From contig SVIX01000003.1 of assembly GCA_015069285.1 (NCBI GenBank), forward strand, positions 1-64,000: a stretch of 64,000 bases of DNA, given 5' to 3'. Position numbers and translations under genes: made by a program. Source of the stretch: Clostridiales bacterium. Lineage in GTDB: Bacteria; Bacillota; Clostridia; Christensenellales; Borkfalkiaceae. Within the stretch, counting starts at the first letter, position 1, and each line of letters starts with the position of its first letter. Below the pieces are notes generated by a model. It was not told where the DNA came from, ran no database searches, and saw only the letters and a program-made list of their open reading frames with translations. Of this stretch, positions 31,519 to 41,365 are shown one piece after another.

Positions 31519-34110
31519 ATGGATATGAGAAATTGTACGGAAAAGACGAGAAGCGCGCTTGTGAACGCGCAAGCTTTGGCGCGCGAATACGGCAATCAAG
31601 AAATTACGCAAGCGCATTTATTGCACGCGTTAATTGCGGACAACGACGGGTTAATCGCAGGACTTTTGACTAAGTTAGGAAAAAACGTGGACGGCTTGCG
31701 TTACGCTACGCTGGAAGTCGTTCAAAAATTACCCAAGGTAAGCGGTGGAGAGAATTTCTTTTCGGCGGAAGTAGCGAAAGCCGTCGAGGCGGGCGAAAAG
31801 CAAGCCAAGGCGATGGGGGACGAATATTTATCCGTCGAGCATCTCTTTTTCGGGTTGACGGAACAGGCGGATAAAACGCTGAAAAAGCTTTTTGCCGATT
31901 TTTCCGTTACGCAAAACGAATTTATGCAAGCGCTTGCAAGCGTTCGTGGGAATAAGCGCGTGAACAGCGAAAACCCCGAAGACACTTACGACGCGTTGAA
32001 TAAATACGGTGTGGATTTAGTGGAAAAAGCGCGCGCGCAAAAGATAGACCCTGTTATAGGTCGCGACGAAGAAATTCGTAACGTGGTGCGTATTTTATCG
32101 CGCAAAACGAAGAACAACCCCGTCTTAATCGGCGAGGCAGGCGTGGGGAAAACGGCGATAGCCGAGGGACTGGCTATCCGCATCATGAAGGGCGACGTAC
32201 CCGATTCGCTCAAAGAACGCAAGGTGTATTCCTTAGATATCGGCGCGTTGATTGCGGGCGCGAAATTTCGCGGTGAATTTGAAGAACGCTTAAAGGCGGT
32301 GCTTGGTGAAGTCAAACAAAGCGAGGGCGGTATTATTCTGTTCATCGACGAACTGCACACCATCGTCGGCGCAGGTAAGACGGACGGCGCGATGGACGCG
32401 GGCAATTTATTAAAGCCTATGTTAGCGCGCGGGGAGTTGCATTGTATCGGCGCAACCACTTTGGACGAATATCGTAAATATATCGAAAAAGACCCTGCGC
32501 TGGAACGGCGTTTTCAACCTGTGTTGGTGCAAGAACCGACGGTGGAAGATACCATTTCCATTTTACGCGGTTTAAAAGAACGCTACGAGGTATATCACGG
32601 CGTAAAAATTCAAGATTCGGCGATTATCGCCTCTGCAACGCTTTCCAATCGTTATATTACGGACAGATTTTTGCCCGATAAAGCGATTGACTTGGTGGAC
32701 GAGGCGTGCGCACTTATCAAAACGGAAATGCAATCTATGCCCTCGGAAATGGACGAAATTTCCCGTAAAATTATGCAACTTGAAATAGAAGAAAACGCGC
32801 TTAAAAAGGAAACGGACGAACTGTCCAAAGCGCACCTTTTAGAGATAGAAAAGGAACTTCGTGCAAACCGCGAAACGTACGCCGAAATGAAAACCAAGTG
32901 GGAAAACGAGCGCGATTCTATCGGAAAAGGTCAAAAATTGCGCGAAGAATTGGAAACGGCAAACGCGCGGTTGGAACGCGCGCAAAGAGAGTACGATTTG
33001 GAAACGGCGTCCAAATTGCAATACGGTAAAATCCCCGAACTCAAAAAGCAAATCGAGGAAATTGAAAAGCAAGCATCGGTTAAAAAACACGCACAAAACA
33101 ACCTGCTTCGCGATAAAGTTACCGAGGAAGAAATTGCGCGCATCGTGGCGCGTTGGACGGGTATCCCCGTCGCTAAACTGATGGAGGGCGAGCGTGAAAA
33201 ATTGCTCCGTTTGGAGGAGGTTTTACACGAACGCGTCATCGGTCAAAACGAGGCGGTTTCGGCGGTAGCCAACGCGATTTTGCGTTCGCGCGCAGGGATT
33301 GCCGACCCTAGCCGTCCGATAGGTTCGTTCCTCTTTTTAGGACCGACGGGCGTGGGGAAAACGGAGCTTGCCAAAACGCTTGCAAAGGCGCTTTTCGACG
33401 ACGAAAAGAATATGACGAGAATTGATATGAGCGAGTATATGGAAAAGCACACCGTATCCCGTTTAATCGGCGCGCCTCCGGGATATGTCGGCTACGACGA
33501 GGGCGGACAGCTCACCGAGGCGGTTCGAAGAAGTCCGTATAGCGTCGTCCTTTTCGACGAAGTAGAAAAGGCGCACCCCGACGTGTTTAACGTGTTGTTG
33601 CAGGTTTTGGACGACGGAAGAATTACCGACGGGCAGGGCAGAACGGTGGATTTTAAAAATACCGTGATTATTCTCACCTCCAACCTCGGCTCGTCCGTCA
33701 TTTTAGAGGGTATCGACTACGCAGGCGAACTGAAAGAAGAGGCGAAAGCGGAGGTAGAAACGCTCTTAAAGCGTTCGTTTAGACCTGAATTTTTGAATAG
33801 ATTAGACGAAACGGTATTCTTTAAACCGCTCGATAAAACGCAAATCGGCGCAATCGTGCGCTTGCTGACCGCCGATTTATCCAAGCGTTTAAAGGAAAAG
33901 CAGTTGACCCTTACCGTAACGGATAGCGCGGTAGCGTACGTAACCGAACACGGGTACGACGCGAGCTTTGGCGCAAGACCGTTAAAACGGTTTTTACAGC
34001 ATAAATTGGAAACGGAAATCGCCAAACGAATACTTGCCGGCGCGTTTACGGCAGGGGACGAAGTTTTGGTGGACGCCGACGAAAACGGGCTTACCGTGAA
34101 AAAAGCGTAA
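31519..34110 (+). CDS. clpB: ATP-dependent chaperone ClpB
   Basis: 863 aa; two AAA+ modules ([30 protein letters not shown]), middle coiled-coil, Clp N domain. Confidence 0.95.
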   Translation: MDMRNCTEKTRSALVNAQALAREYGNQEITQAHLLHALIADNDGLIAGLLTKLGKNVDGLRYATLEVVQKLPKVSGGENFFSAEVAKAVEAGEKQAKAMGDEYLSVEHLFFGLTEQADKTLKKLFADFSVTQNEFMQALASVRGNKRVNSENPEDTYDALNKYGVDLVEKARAQKIDPVIGRDEEIRNVVRILSRKTKNNPVLIGEAGVGKTAIAEGLAIRIMKGDVPDSLKERKVYSLDIGALIAGAKFRGEFEERLKAVLGEVKQSEGGIILFIDELHTIVGAGKTDGAMDAGNLLKPMLARGELHCIGATTLDEYRKYIEKDPALERRFQPVLVQEPTVEDTISILRGLKERYEVYHGVKIQDSAIIASATLSNRYITDRFLPDKAIDLVDEACALIKTEMQSMPSEMDEISRKIMQLEIEENALKKETDELSKAHLLEIEKELRANRETYAEMKTKWENERDSIGKGQKLREELETANARLERAQREYDLETASKLQYGKIPELKKQIEEIEKQASVKKHAQNNLLRDKVTEEEIARIVARWTGIPVAKLMEGEREKLLRLEEVLHERVIGQNEAVSAVANAILRSRAGIADPSRPIGSFLFLGPTGVGKTELAKTLAKALFDDEKNMTRIDMSEYMEKHTVSRLIGAPPGYVGYDEGGQLTEAVRRSPYSVVLFDEVEKAHPDVFNVLLQVLDDGRITDGQGRTVDFKNTVIILTSNLGSSVILEGIDYAGELKEEAKAEVETLLKRSFRPEFLNRLDETVFFKPLDKTQIGAIVRLLTADLSKRLKEKQLTLTVTDSAVAYVTEHGYDASFGARPLKRFLQHKLETEIAKRILAGAFTAGDEVLVDADENGLTVKKA

Positions 34111-34566
34111 AAAAATAACGCCTCCCTGATATGCGTGATACTCTTAACGGAGTATCACGCATAACTCTATTCGCCTGCGGCGAGTTCTATTGCTACGCAG
34201 TTATATTCGGCTTACGCCGAGTGATATTCGCTACGCGAGTTTTTAGGCGAATAGAATATCACTGCGAGGCGAAGCCCTGCAATATCACTTCCCGTCAGGG
34301 AAATATCACTCTTCGCGTCAGCGAAGAATATCATTTTTAGTACTAACAGAAAAAGAGATAACATTTCGGCGAATAACCGATTTGTTATCTCTTTCTGTCG
34401 TTATAAGAACCTGCTACGCAGAACCTTGTTATTTGCTTCGCTCATAATAAGGGTTTGGGCTTAGCCCGTTTGCGTTTGACTAGTCAAATGCGATGCTCGC
34501 ACTTAGCGGTGTTGTTCAAATTCTCCGCTAAGAACATCGCCCATAAAAGGGAGGCGTTGTTTTTTT
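34109..34566. repeat. Family B hairpin-array element, copy 2
   Basis: outer AAAAAAATAACGCCTCCCT / AGGGAGGCGTTGTTTTTTT; internal array alignable with copy 1; convergent clpB/yitT junction. Confidence 0.85.
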
Positions 34567-34577
34567 GCGGTAGGCCG

Positions 34578-35474
34578 TTATACTTCTTCGCTATAAAAGC
34601 CCAAGCCCAATACTTGCGATACGTTGCCCATTACGGCGAAGGAATTGGGGTCAACCCGTTTGATGATACGCTTTAAGGTGGCTACCTGTCTGCGGTGAAT
34701 AACGCAGATAATCATGGTATGTTCCTTATTCGTATACATACCTTTGGCGGGTTGCGCCGTTGCGCCACGGTTTAACTCCGACATAAGCGCGGTTGCCATT
34801 TCTTCGGGTTTGTCCGTAATGATACGGAACTCGATAGCCGATTGAAAACCGTTGGTGACCGCCTCGTTGGTTTTTCCCGCTACGTATAAAGCGAACGCGG
34901 AAGTCATAATCGGCAACAGCGTAAGCGCGGGCGTTTCGCCTTGGAAGACGAAAATAGAACAACCCACGATGATAAAATTGACGGTAAAAATCATCCAAGC
35001 AATACTGTTTGCGCCTACTTTACGACCGATAATAACGGCAAGAATATCCACGCCACCCGTGCTACCGCCGATTTTGAAAGCCAAGGCGAGCGCAACGCCG
35101 ATACAAAGCCCCGTGGCAATCGCCGCGAAAATTTTGTCGGCGTTTCCGTCGAACTTAATTTGAAAGTCGGGGAAAAGGTTTTCCCAACCGAAAAGCCAAA
35201 CGGATTGTAAGGAGGTATGTACGCAGGAAAGTATTGCAAATTTCTTTTTTACGAAAAAGAATCCCAATACCACCAACGGGAAATTCAAACAAAACAGCGT
35301 AACGCTTTGCGGAAGGGAAAAAGCCGCGTTCAAAAGTACGGCAATTCCGCTTGCGCCCCCAACGGTAAATTCGTTCGGCGCGATAAGGGTGTACGCCGCA
35401 AAGGAAATAAGAAAAGTGGAAACGAGCATACAAATTGCCGTTTTCGTCCAATATAATATTTTTTCTTTATTCAT
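34578..35474 (-). CDS. YitT family membrane protein (DUF2179 C-terminal domain)
   Basis: ~298 aa; N-terminal TM region, VTNGFQSAIEFRIITDKPEEMATALMSELNRGATAQPAKGMYT. Confidence 0.85.
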   Translation of the reverse strand: MNKEKILYWTKTAICMLVSTFLISFAAYTLIAPNEFTVGGASGIAVLLNAAFSLPQSVTLFCLNFPLVVLGFFFVKKKFAILSCVHTSLQSVWLFGWENLFPDFQIKFDGNADKIFAAIATGLCIGVALALAFKIGGSTGGVDILAVIIGRKVGANSIAWMIFTVNFIIVGCSIFVFQGETPALTLLPIMTSAFALYVAGKTNEAVTNGFQSAIEFRIITDKPEEMATALMSELNRGATAQPAKGMYTNKEHTMIICVIHRRQVATLKRIIKRVDPNSFAVMGNVSQVLGLGFYSEEV

Positions 35475-35507
35475 AATTCGTGTAAAATTCAAAAATTTAT
35501 CCTTCGT

Positions 35508-35948
35508 TTATTGCGCGGTAACGGTAACGGTAATTTTCGCCGTTACGCCTTCCATAAGACGGATTTCGGCGCTATACGAACCTACCGTTTTTACTGCGTC
35601 CATTTTAATTTTCTTTTTATCGATATCAAAACCGAGTTCGCTTAAAGCGGTAGCGACGTGCGCGGGAGTGACGCTCCCGAACGTTTTGCCGTTTTCGCCC
35701 GTTTTAATGGCAACGGTTACGCTTTTCCCGTTGAGTTGTTCGGCAAGCGCTTTCAACGCCTTTACCTCTTCCGCTTTATGAAACTGTGCGGATTCTTTTT
35801 GTTGTTGCGCTTGGTGTACGTTCGCAGGGGTAGCAACGAGCGCCAAACCTTTTTTGATAAGGAAATTTCTACCGTAACCGTCGGCGACTTCTACCACGTC
35901 GCCCTTTTTTCCCGTACCTTTAACGTCGGCGGTGAGTAATACTTTCAT
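35508..35948 (-). CDS. rplI: 50S ribosomal protein L9
   Basis: start moved to ATG 35948; [36 protein letters not shown]. Confidence 0.95.
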   Translation of the reverse strand: MKVLLTADVKGTGKKGDVVEVADGYGRNFLIKKGLALVATPANVHQAQQQKESAQFHKAEEVKALKALAEQLNGKSVTVAIKTGENGKTFGSVTPAHVATALSELGFDIDKKKIKMDAVKTVGSYSAEIRLMEGVTAKITVTVTAQ

Positions 35949-36077
35949 AAATAACCTCCAAGATTTTGTGTTTTTTTTAGTTTGCAATACTATTTTACAG
36001 GAAATTTTTGAAAATGTCAATAATCTTTGCACTATTTACGCATACTGCTTTTACCGAAATAAGGAGGATTTTTCGAT

Positions 36078-36248
36078 ATGATGCACGAAAACGGTCAAGA
36101 AGTAAATACTTGTATCGGTTGTGGCGTGACGGAATGTAAGTATAACCGTTCTGGCGATTACTGTACGCTTCGTAAAATTCACGTAGGCAACGCGTGCAAC
36201 ACGGCGGCGGACTGCGCTACCTGTTGCGATAGCTTTGAAAGAAAATAA
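36078..36248 (+). CDS. DUF1540-like cysteine-rich small protein
   Basis: 56 aa (below ORF-track cutoff): MMHENGQEVNTCIGCGVTECKYNRSGDYCTLRKIHVGNACNTAADCATCCDSFERK; SD AAGGAGG. Confidence 0.75.
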   Translation: MMHENGQEVNTCIGCGVTECKYNRSGDYCTLRKIHVGNACNTAADCATCCDSFERK

Positions 36249-36267
36249 GTTCTTTTTAAAGCAAACC

Positions 36268-36306
36268 CCGTCCGATTTTCCAAACGGAAAAATCGGACGG
36301 TTTTTT
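36268..36306 (+). terminator. intrinsic terminator
   Basis: CCGTCCGATTTT-CCAAACGGA-AAAATCGGACGG-TTTTTT. Confidence 0.85.
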
Positions 36307-36395
36307 CGTTTTTCTTTTTCAAACGCTTGCGTTTTAAAAAAAATAGGAGTATAATATTACCAAAATTTATATACTTTTGGAGGTAAAAATTTTTT

Positions 36396-37556
36396 ATGGA
36401 AGAAATTTTGCAAGAAAACGAAACGCAAAAACCGAGCGTAAAGGCGAAACTGCTTGCCTATCTCAAAGCTTTGCCCAAACGCTATTTTATAACGGCGTTT
36501 TCAGGTATGGCGCAAGGCTTGTTCGTCACCTTAATCGCAGGTACGATTTTAGAGCAAATTGCAGGCTGGATTGGCGATAATTATATCGGTAACACCCTTT
36601 TATACATAGCGAATATCGCCAAATCGCTTATGGGCGCGGGCATCGGCGTAGGAATTGCGCACGCGCTTGGAAAAAATAAACTACTCGTTTTTTCGTCGGC
36701 GGTCGTCGGAATGGTCGGCGCGTTTGCGGGCGGTTTGGTTTTTGGGGGAACGCCTACGGCGATTGCTTTAACGTCAGGCGCGCCCGGTAACCCTATCGGC
36801 GCGTACGTGGTAACGATGTTCGTAATAGAAATCGTAAGCTTATACGCAGGAAAGACCAAACTCGATATTATTTTAATCCCGCTCGGCGCGATGCTTTTGG
36901 CGGTAGCAGGCGTATACGTGGCTTGGCCGTTTATCCAATTAATCGACTTATTGGCAAAACTGTTGGTAATCACCATCAACGCAGGCGAGGCGGTAAAGAT
37001 TATCGTCGGCGTTTTGATTGCGGTCGTTATGGGTATTCTGCTTACGATGCCTACCTCGTCGGCGGCGATTTGGATTGCAATCGCCCGTTCGGAAACGGCG
37101 CTTTCCAACCCCGAAGTATTTGCGATTGCCGGCGGTGCGGCGGTAGCTGGTTGCGCGGCGCACATGATAGGCTTTGCCGTAGCTACCTTTAAAGAAAATA
37201 AAGTAAGCGGTTTAATATCCCAAGGCATCGGAACGAGTATGTTGCAAATCCCTAACATTATGAAAAAACCGATTATTATGTTGCCGGAAATTATCGCAAG
37301 CGCAATTTCCGGTTTAGTGGCGGTCTTGCTCAATATCCGTTGCACGGACGTTGGCGGTGGTATGGGTACGAGCGGACTCGTCGGACTGTTCGGTGTAATT
37401 GACGCGTGCTCGGCGTACAGCATACCCGTAGTGAACACCGTACTTGGTATCGTCCTTTGTCTATTCGTGATTCCTGCGGTGGTATCCTTCTTCGCAAGTG
37501 AATTTATGCGTAAGAAGGGGTGGATTAAGGAAGGGGATATGTTACTTCCCGATTAA
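36396..37556 (+). CDS. PTS sugar transporter subunit IIC-like membrane protein
   Basis: 386 aa; FSGMAQGLFVTLIAGTILEQI, CTDVGGGMGTSGLVG; PTS_EIIC_2-like. Confidence 0.75.
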   Translation: MEEILQENETQKPSVKAKLLAYLKALPKRYFITAFSGMAQGLFVTLIAGTILEQIAGWIGDNYIGNTLLYIANIAKSLMGAGIGVGIAHALGKNKLLVFSSAVVGMVGAFAGGLVFGGTPTAIALTSGAPGNPIGAYVVTMFVIEIVSLYAGKTKLDIILIPLGAMLLAVAGVYVAWPFIQLIDLLAKLLVITINAGEAVKIIVGVLIAVVMGILLTMPTSSAAIWIAIARSETALSNPEVFAIAGGAAVAGCAAHMIGFAVATFKENKVSGLISQGIGTSMLQIPNIMKKPIIMLPEIIASAISGLVAVLLNIRCTDVGGGMGTSGLVGLFGVIDACSAYSIPVVNTVLGIVLCLFVIPAVVSFFASEFMRKKGWIKEGDMLLPD

Positions 37557-37558
37557 TG

Positions 37559-38222
37559 TAAAATACGTATATGCGTCGCAATACGTCGTCAAACTTGCGT
37601 TTTTTCTCGGTCACGTACGCATAAGTACGCTCCCATCGAAAAATCCGCGTTTTCCTTGTCTTGCTCGCATCTCCGCATTTTACGGCGTGCGAAAAATCTT
37701 GCGCTGTGGCAACCCTCGCTCGTTTACGCCAAAGTAAAGTCGCGTCGGCGAACCTTCCGTGTTCGGCGCAAATCTGCAACCCTTCTCCGCGTTTTACGGC
37801 GTACGGAAAATCTTGCGCTGTGGCAACCCTCGGTCATTTACGCAAAAGTAAACTCCCTCGGGTTATCCTCGCGCGCCTTGAACTGCTCGCATCTCCGCAT
37901 TTTACGGCGAACGGAAAACCAAGTCAAAGGGTCAAGGGGATTATCCCCTTGCGGGAGGTTGAGGGCAGAGCCCTCGCAAAAACAAAGCCTTCTAACAAGC
38001 AACCAAAGGTTGCGTAACCAACGCGCAAGCGTTCCTCGCCGACCGTGTCGGCGTGCGGAAAACCAAGTCAAAGGGTCAAGGGGATTATCCCCTTGCGGGA
38101 GGTTGAGGGCAGAGCCCTCGCAAAAACAAGCCTTCCCAAAAGCAACCGCAGGTTGCGCTACCAACGCGCAAGCGTTTTTGTACGAAGTACATTATTGCAA
38201 TTCATGCGCAACGTGCAATTCA
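37559..38222. repeat. Family C composite element, copy 3
   Basis: TAAAATACGTATATGCGTCGCAATACG start 2 nt after the stop; multiple CGYRTTTTACGGC modules; 74-bp perfect direct duplication (37912-37985 = 38056-38129). Confidence 0.8.
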
Positions 38223-38239
38223 TTTCCCCTCAAAAAGCC

Positions 38240-38268
38240 TTGCTTTTTTTCGCAAAGAATGGTATAAT
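38240..38268 (+). promoter_or_regulatory. putative sigma-A promoter with predicted TSS at the start codon
   Basis: TTGCTT - 17 bp - TATAAT; ATG at 38275, no SD. Confidence 0.6.
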
Positions 38269-38274
38269 CAAAAT

Positions 38275-38970
38275 ATGAATATTTACGCGATTAGCGATTT
38301 GCACCTTTCCTTTTCAGCGAACAAACCGATGGACGTATTCGGCGGAAATTGGGAGGGGCATTTCGAAAAAATCAAAACGGAATGGTTAAACACGGTAAAA
38401 GAGGAGGACGTCGTTCTCATCGCGGGCGATATTAGCTGGGCGATGAAACTTTGCGACGCGCAAGCCGATTTAGAGGCGCTTAAAATCCTGCCCGGCAAAA
38501 AAGTATTTATCCGCGGTAATCACGATTATTGGTGGAACGGTATTTCCAAAGTCCGCGCAAGCGCCCCCGACGATAGCTTTATCTTTTTGCAAACGGGCGC
38601 GGTGAAAATCGGACAATACGTTATCGTTGGTTCTCGCGGTTGGACTTGCCCTGGAAGTCCCGATTTTACCGAACAAGACCAAAAATTATACCTTCGCGAG
38701 GCGGAGCGGTTTCGTTTGGCGTTTGCGGAGGCGAACGCGTTGTGCCAAGAGGGCGATAAAAAGATAGCGATGATACATTATCCGCCCTTTACGCTAAAAA
38801 ACGAAGATACGCTTTTTACCGAGTTGTTTGAGAAAAACGGCGTGGATAAAGCGGTGTTCGGGCATATTCACGGGGTAGTGTATTTCCCTTTAAAGAGCGT
38901 GAAAAACGGAATTGAATATTATATGACTTCGTGTGATAAACTTGCGTTTAAGTTGGTGAAAATTTATTGA
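38275..38970 (+). CDS. metallophosphoesterase
   Basis: 231 aa; AISDLHLSF, AGDISWAM, RGNHDYWW, FGHIHG. Confidence 0.88.
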   Translation: MNIYAISDLHLSFSANKPMDVFGGNWEGHFEKIKTEWLNTVKEEDVVLIAGDISWAMKLCDAQADLEALKILPGKKVFIRGNHDYWWNGISKVRASAPDDSFIFLQTGAVKIGQYVIVGSRGWTCPGSPDFTEQDQKLYLREAERFRLAFAEANALCQEGDKKIAMIHYPPFTLKNEDTLFTELFEKNGVDKAVFGHIHGVVYFPLKSVKNGIEYYMTSCDKLAFKLVKIY

Positions 38971-39017
38971 TTTTTATTAAAAAATCAAAGCAGTTTTCAA
39001 AAGTAGTGTTTTTATCC

Positions 39018-39046
39018 TTTACAACGGCTAAAAAAAATGGTATAAT
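39018..39046 (+). promoter_or_regulatory. putative sigma-A promoter of the pyr operon
   Basis: TTTACA - 17 bp - TATAAT. Confidence 0.7.
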
Positions 39047-39077
39047 AATAGCCGAAAAACGAAACACACGGAAATTC

Positions 39078-39114
39078 TGCGTCTTGGGCGTTTCGTTCCA
39101 AGACGCATTTTTTT
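39078..39114 (+). terminator. intrinsic terminator in the pyrB leader (candidate attenuator)
   Basis: TGCGTCTTGG-GCGTTTCGTT-CCAAGACGCA-TTTTTTT between the promoter and pyrB. Confidence 0.8.
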
Positions 39115-39143
39115 ACGGCAAAAAGTATTACGGAGAGAAAGTT

Positions 39144-40073
39144 ATGCTCAAAAGAAAAGACCTTGTGGGGCTCATCGACGCGACGAAAGAAGAAATTACC
39201 GAAATTCTTGACGTTGCGTCGCAAATGAAAAAGCACCTCAAAGCAGGAGAAAAGCAGTTGCCTTACCTCAAAGGCAAAACCGCTACCATTCTTTTTTACG
39301 AGAATTCGACGAGAACACGGACGAGTTTTGAATTGGCGGCGAAATATCTCGGCGCAACCGTTGTGAACATTTCCGCGAGTTCTTCCTCAGTCGCCAAGGG
39401 CGAAACGCTCGTGGATACGGGAAAAACGCTGGACGCTCAACTCAACGACTTTTTAATTATGCGCCATCCTATGGGCGGTGCGCCCTATCTTCTTGCGCAG
39501 GTAGCAAAGGCGAGCGTATTAAACGCGGGCGACGGTATGAACGAACACCCCACCCAAGCGCTTTTGGATATGCTCACGATGCGTGAATATTTCGGTGGTT
39601 TGGAAGGGTTAAAGGTCGCTATCGTCGGGGACATCAAACACTCGCGCGTGGCAAAATCCAACCTGTTCGGCTTGAACGCGATGGGCGCAAAAGTATATAT
39701 GTACGCGCCGAAAACGCTTATCCCGAAAGGTATCGATAAATTGGGCGCGACGCTTTGCGAAAGCAGGGAAGAGGCGCTCAAAGACGCCGACGTCGTTATG
39801 GGACTCCGTATCCAACTCGAACGCCAACAAGCAGGGAATTTCCCTTCGCTCAACGAGTACGCGGAATTTTACGGCGTAGACGGCAAGGCGTTAAAGCTTG
39901 CCAAACCGAACGCGATTGTTATGCACCCCGGTCCCGTCAACCGCGGAGTGGAATTGACGGGTAAGGTTATCGACCACGAGCGAAGTTATATTGAAGAACA
40001 GGTATTCTCGGGGATTGCCGTGCGTATGGCGAGTCTTAAACTGTTGAACGATTACAGAGAATTACAAAAATAA
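39144..40073 (+). CDS. pyrB: aspartate carbamoyltransferase catalytic subunit
   Basis: start moved to ATG 39144; FYENSTRTRTSFELAAKYLGA, MHPGPVNRGVE. Confidence 0.95.
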   Translation: MLKRKDLVGLIDATKEEITEILDVASQMKKHLKAGEKQLPYLKGKTATILFYENSTRTRTSFELAAKYLGATVVNISASSSSVAKGETLVDTGKTLDAQLNDFLIMRHPMGGAPYLLAQVAKASVLNAGDGMNEHPTQALLDMLTMREYFGGLEGLKVAIVGDIKHSRVAKSNLFGLNAMGAKVYMYAPKTLIPKGIDKLGATLCESREEALKDADVVMGLRIQLERQQAGNFPSLNEYAEFYGVDGKALKLAKPNAIVMHPGPVNRGVELTGKVIDHERSYIEEQVFSGIAVRMASLKLLNDYRELQK

Positions 40074-40088
40074 GCGAGGAGAAAAGAT

Positions 40089-41351
40089 ATGATTATCAGA
40101 AACGGTAACTTGGTATTGAAAGATTCCGTTATCAAAGCGGATATTTTGGTGAAAGAGGGAAAAATCGTAAAGATTGCGGAAAATATCGCAAGCGGGAACG
40201 AAATGGAAATCGACGCGACGGGGAAACACGTTTTTCCCGGTTTGATTGATATGCACGTGCATTTGCGCGACCCCGGTTACGAACATAAAGAAGATATCGA
40301 AAGCGGTAGTAAAGCGGCGGTGAAAGGCGGATTTACGCAAATTTGCTGTATGCCCAATACCAACCCGATTATGGACAACAAAGTAGTGGTAAGCTACGTA
40401 AAACATAAAGCGCAAGAAGTAGGGCTTTGCAAAGTACACCCTATCGGCGCAATTACCAAAGGCGAAAAGGGCGAACAGCTCGCGGAAATAGGCGAGATGA
40501 AAAAGGCGGGCGCGGTTGCCATTTCCGACGACGGCGTTTCGGTGAAAAATTCTCGGCTTATGCGTCTTGCAATGGAATACGCAAGCGGTTTTAATATCAA
40601 ATGCCTTTGCCATTGTGAAGACAAAGACCTCGTAGACGGTGGCGTCGTCAACGAAGGCGTAAGCTCGACGATTGCAGGATTAAAGGGAATACCCCGCGCG
40701 GCGGAAGATATCGTGATTGCAAGAGATATCGCGCTTGCGGAAAGCTTGGACGTTCCCGTGCATATCTGCCACGTGTCTACTTATAGCGGTGTACGCTTAA
40801 TCCGCGACGCGAAAAAAGCGGGAGTGAAAGTTACGGCGGAAACTTGTCCGCATTACTTTGCCGTTACCGACGAAGTGATTACGAGTTTTGATACGAATAC
40901 CAAAGTAAATCCGCCCATTCGCGAAGAGATAGACAAACAGGCGATTTTAGAGGGCTTGAAGGACGGTACGCTCGATTGTATCGTAACCGACCACGCTCCG
41001 CACCATACCAACGATAAACACGTGGAATACAACACGGCGTCGTTCGGAATCAGCGGTATTGAAACTTCGTTCGGGTTTGCCATTACCTATCTTTATAAAG
41101 CAGGGGTATTGAGCTTGCCTGAGATTGCAAACCGTATGTCCTACGCGCCTGCAAAAATTTTGGGCTTGGAGGGCGGTGAGATTAAAGAAGGCGGTGTTGC
41201 CGATTTGACGATTGCCGATTTAAACGAAAGCTTTATCGTAGACCCTAAAAATTTCGTCAGCAAGGGCAAGAACAGTCCTTTTGGCGGTTATGAACTTAGC
41301 GGCGTTGTAAAATACACGATAGTCGACGGCGAAATTAAATATCAAGCGTAA
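40089..41351 (+). CDS. pyrC: dihydroorotase
   Basis: 420 aa; GLIDMHVHLRDPGYEHKEDI, CMPNTNP, TDHAPHH. Confidence 0.95.
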   Translation: MIIRNGNLVLKDSVIKADILVKEGKIVKIAENIASGNEMEIDATGKHVFPGLIDMHVHLRDPGYEHKEDIESGSKAAVKGGFTQICCMPNTNPIMDNKVVVSYVKHKAQEVGLCKVHPIGAITKGEKGEQLAEIGEMKKAGAVAISDDGVSVKNSRLMRLAMEYASGFNIKCLCHCEDKDLVDGGVVNEGVSSTIAGLKGIPRAAEDIVIARDIALAESLDVPVHICHVSTYSGVRLIRDAKKAGVKVTAETCPHYFAVTDEVITSFDTNTKVNPPIREEIDKQAILEGLKDGTLDCIVTDHAPHHTNDKHVEYNTASFGISGIETSFGFAITYLYKAGVLSLPEIANRMSYAPAKILGLEGGEIKEGGVADLTIADLNESFIVDPKNFVSKGKNSPFGGYELSGVVKYTIVDGEIKYQA

Positions 41352-41365
41352 AAGGAGAAAAAACG

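Noticed and set aside
38967-39143. 59-aa N-terminal extension of PyrB
   Set aside because: Spans the promoter and attenuator; ATG 39144 fits the PyrB family start.
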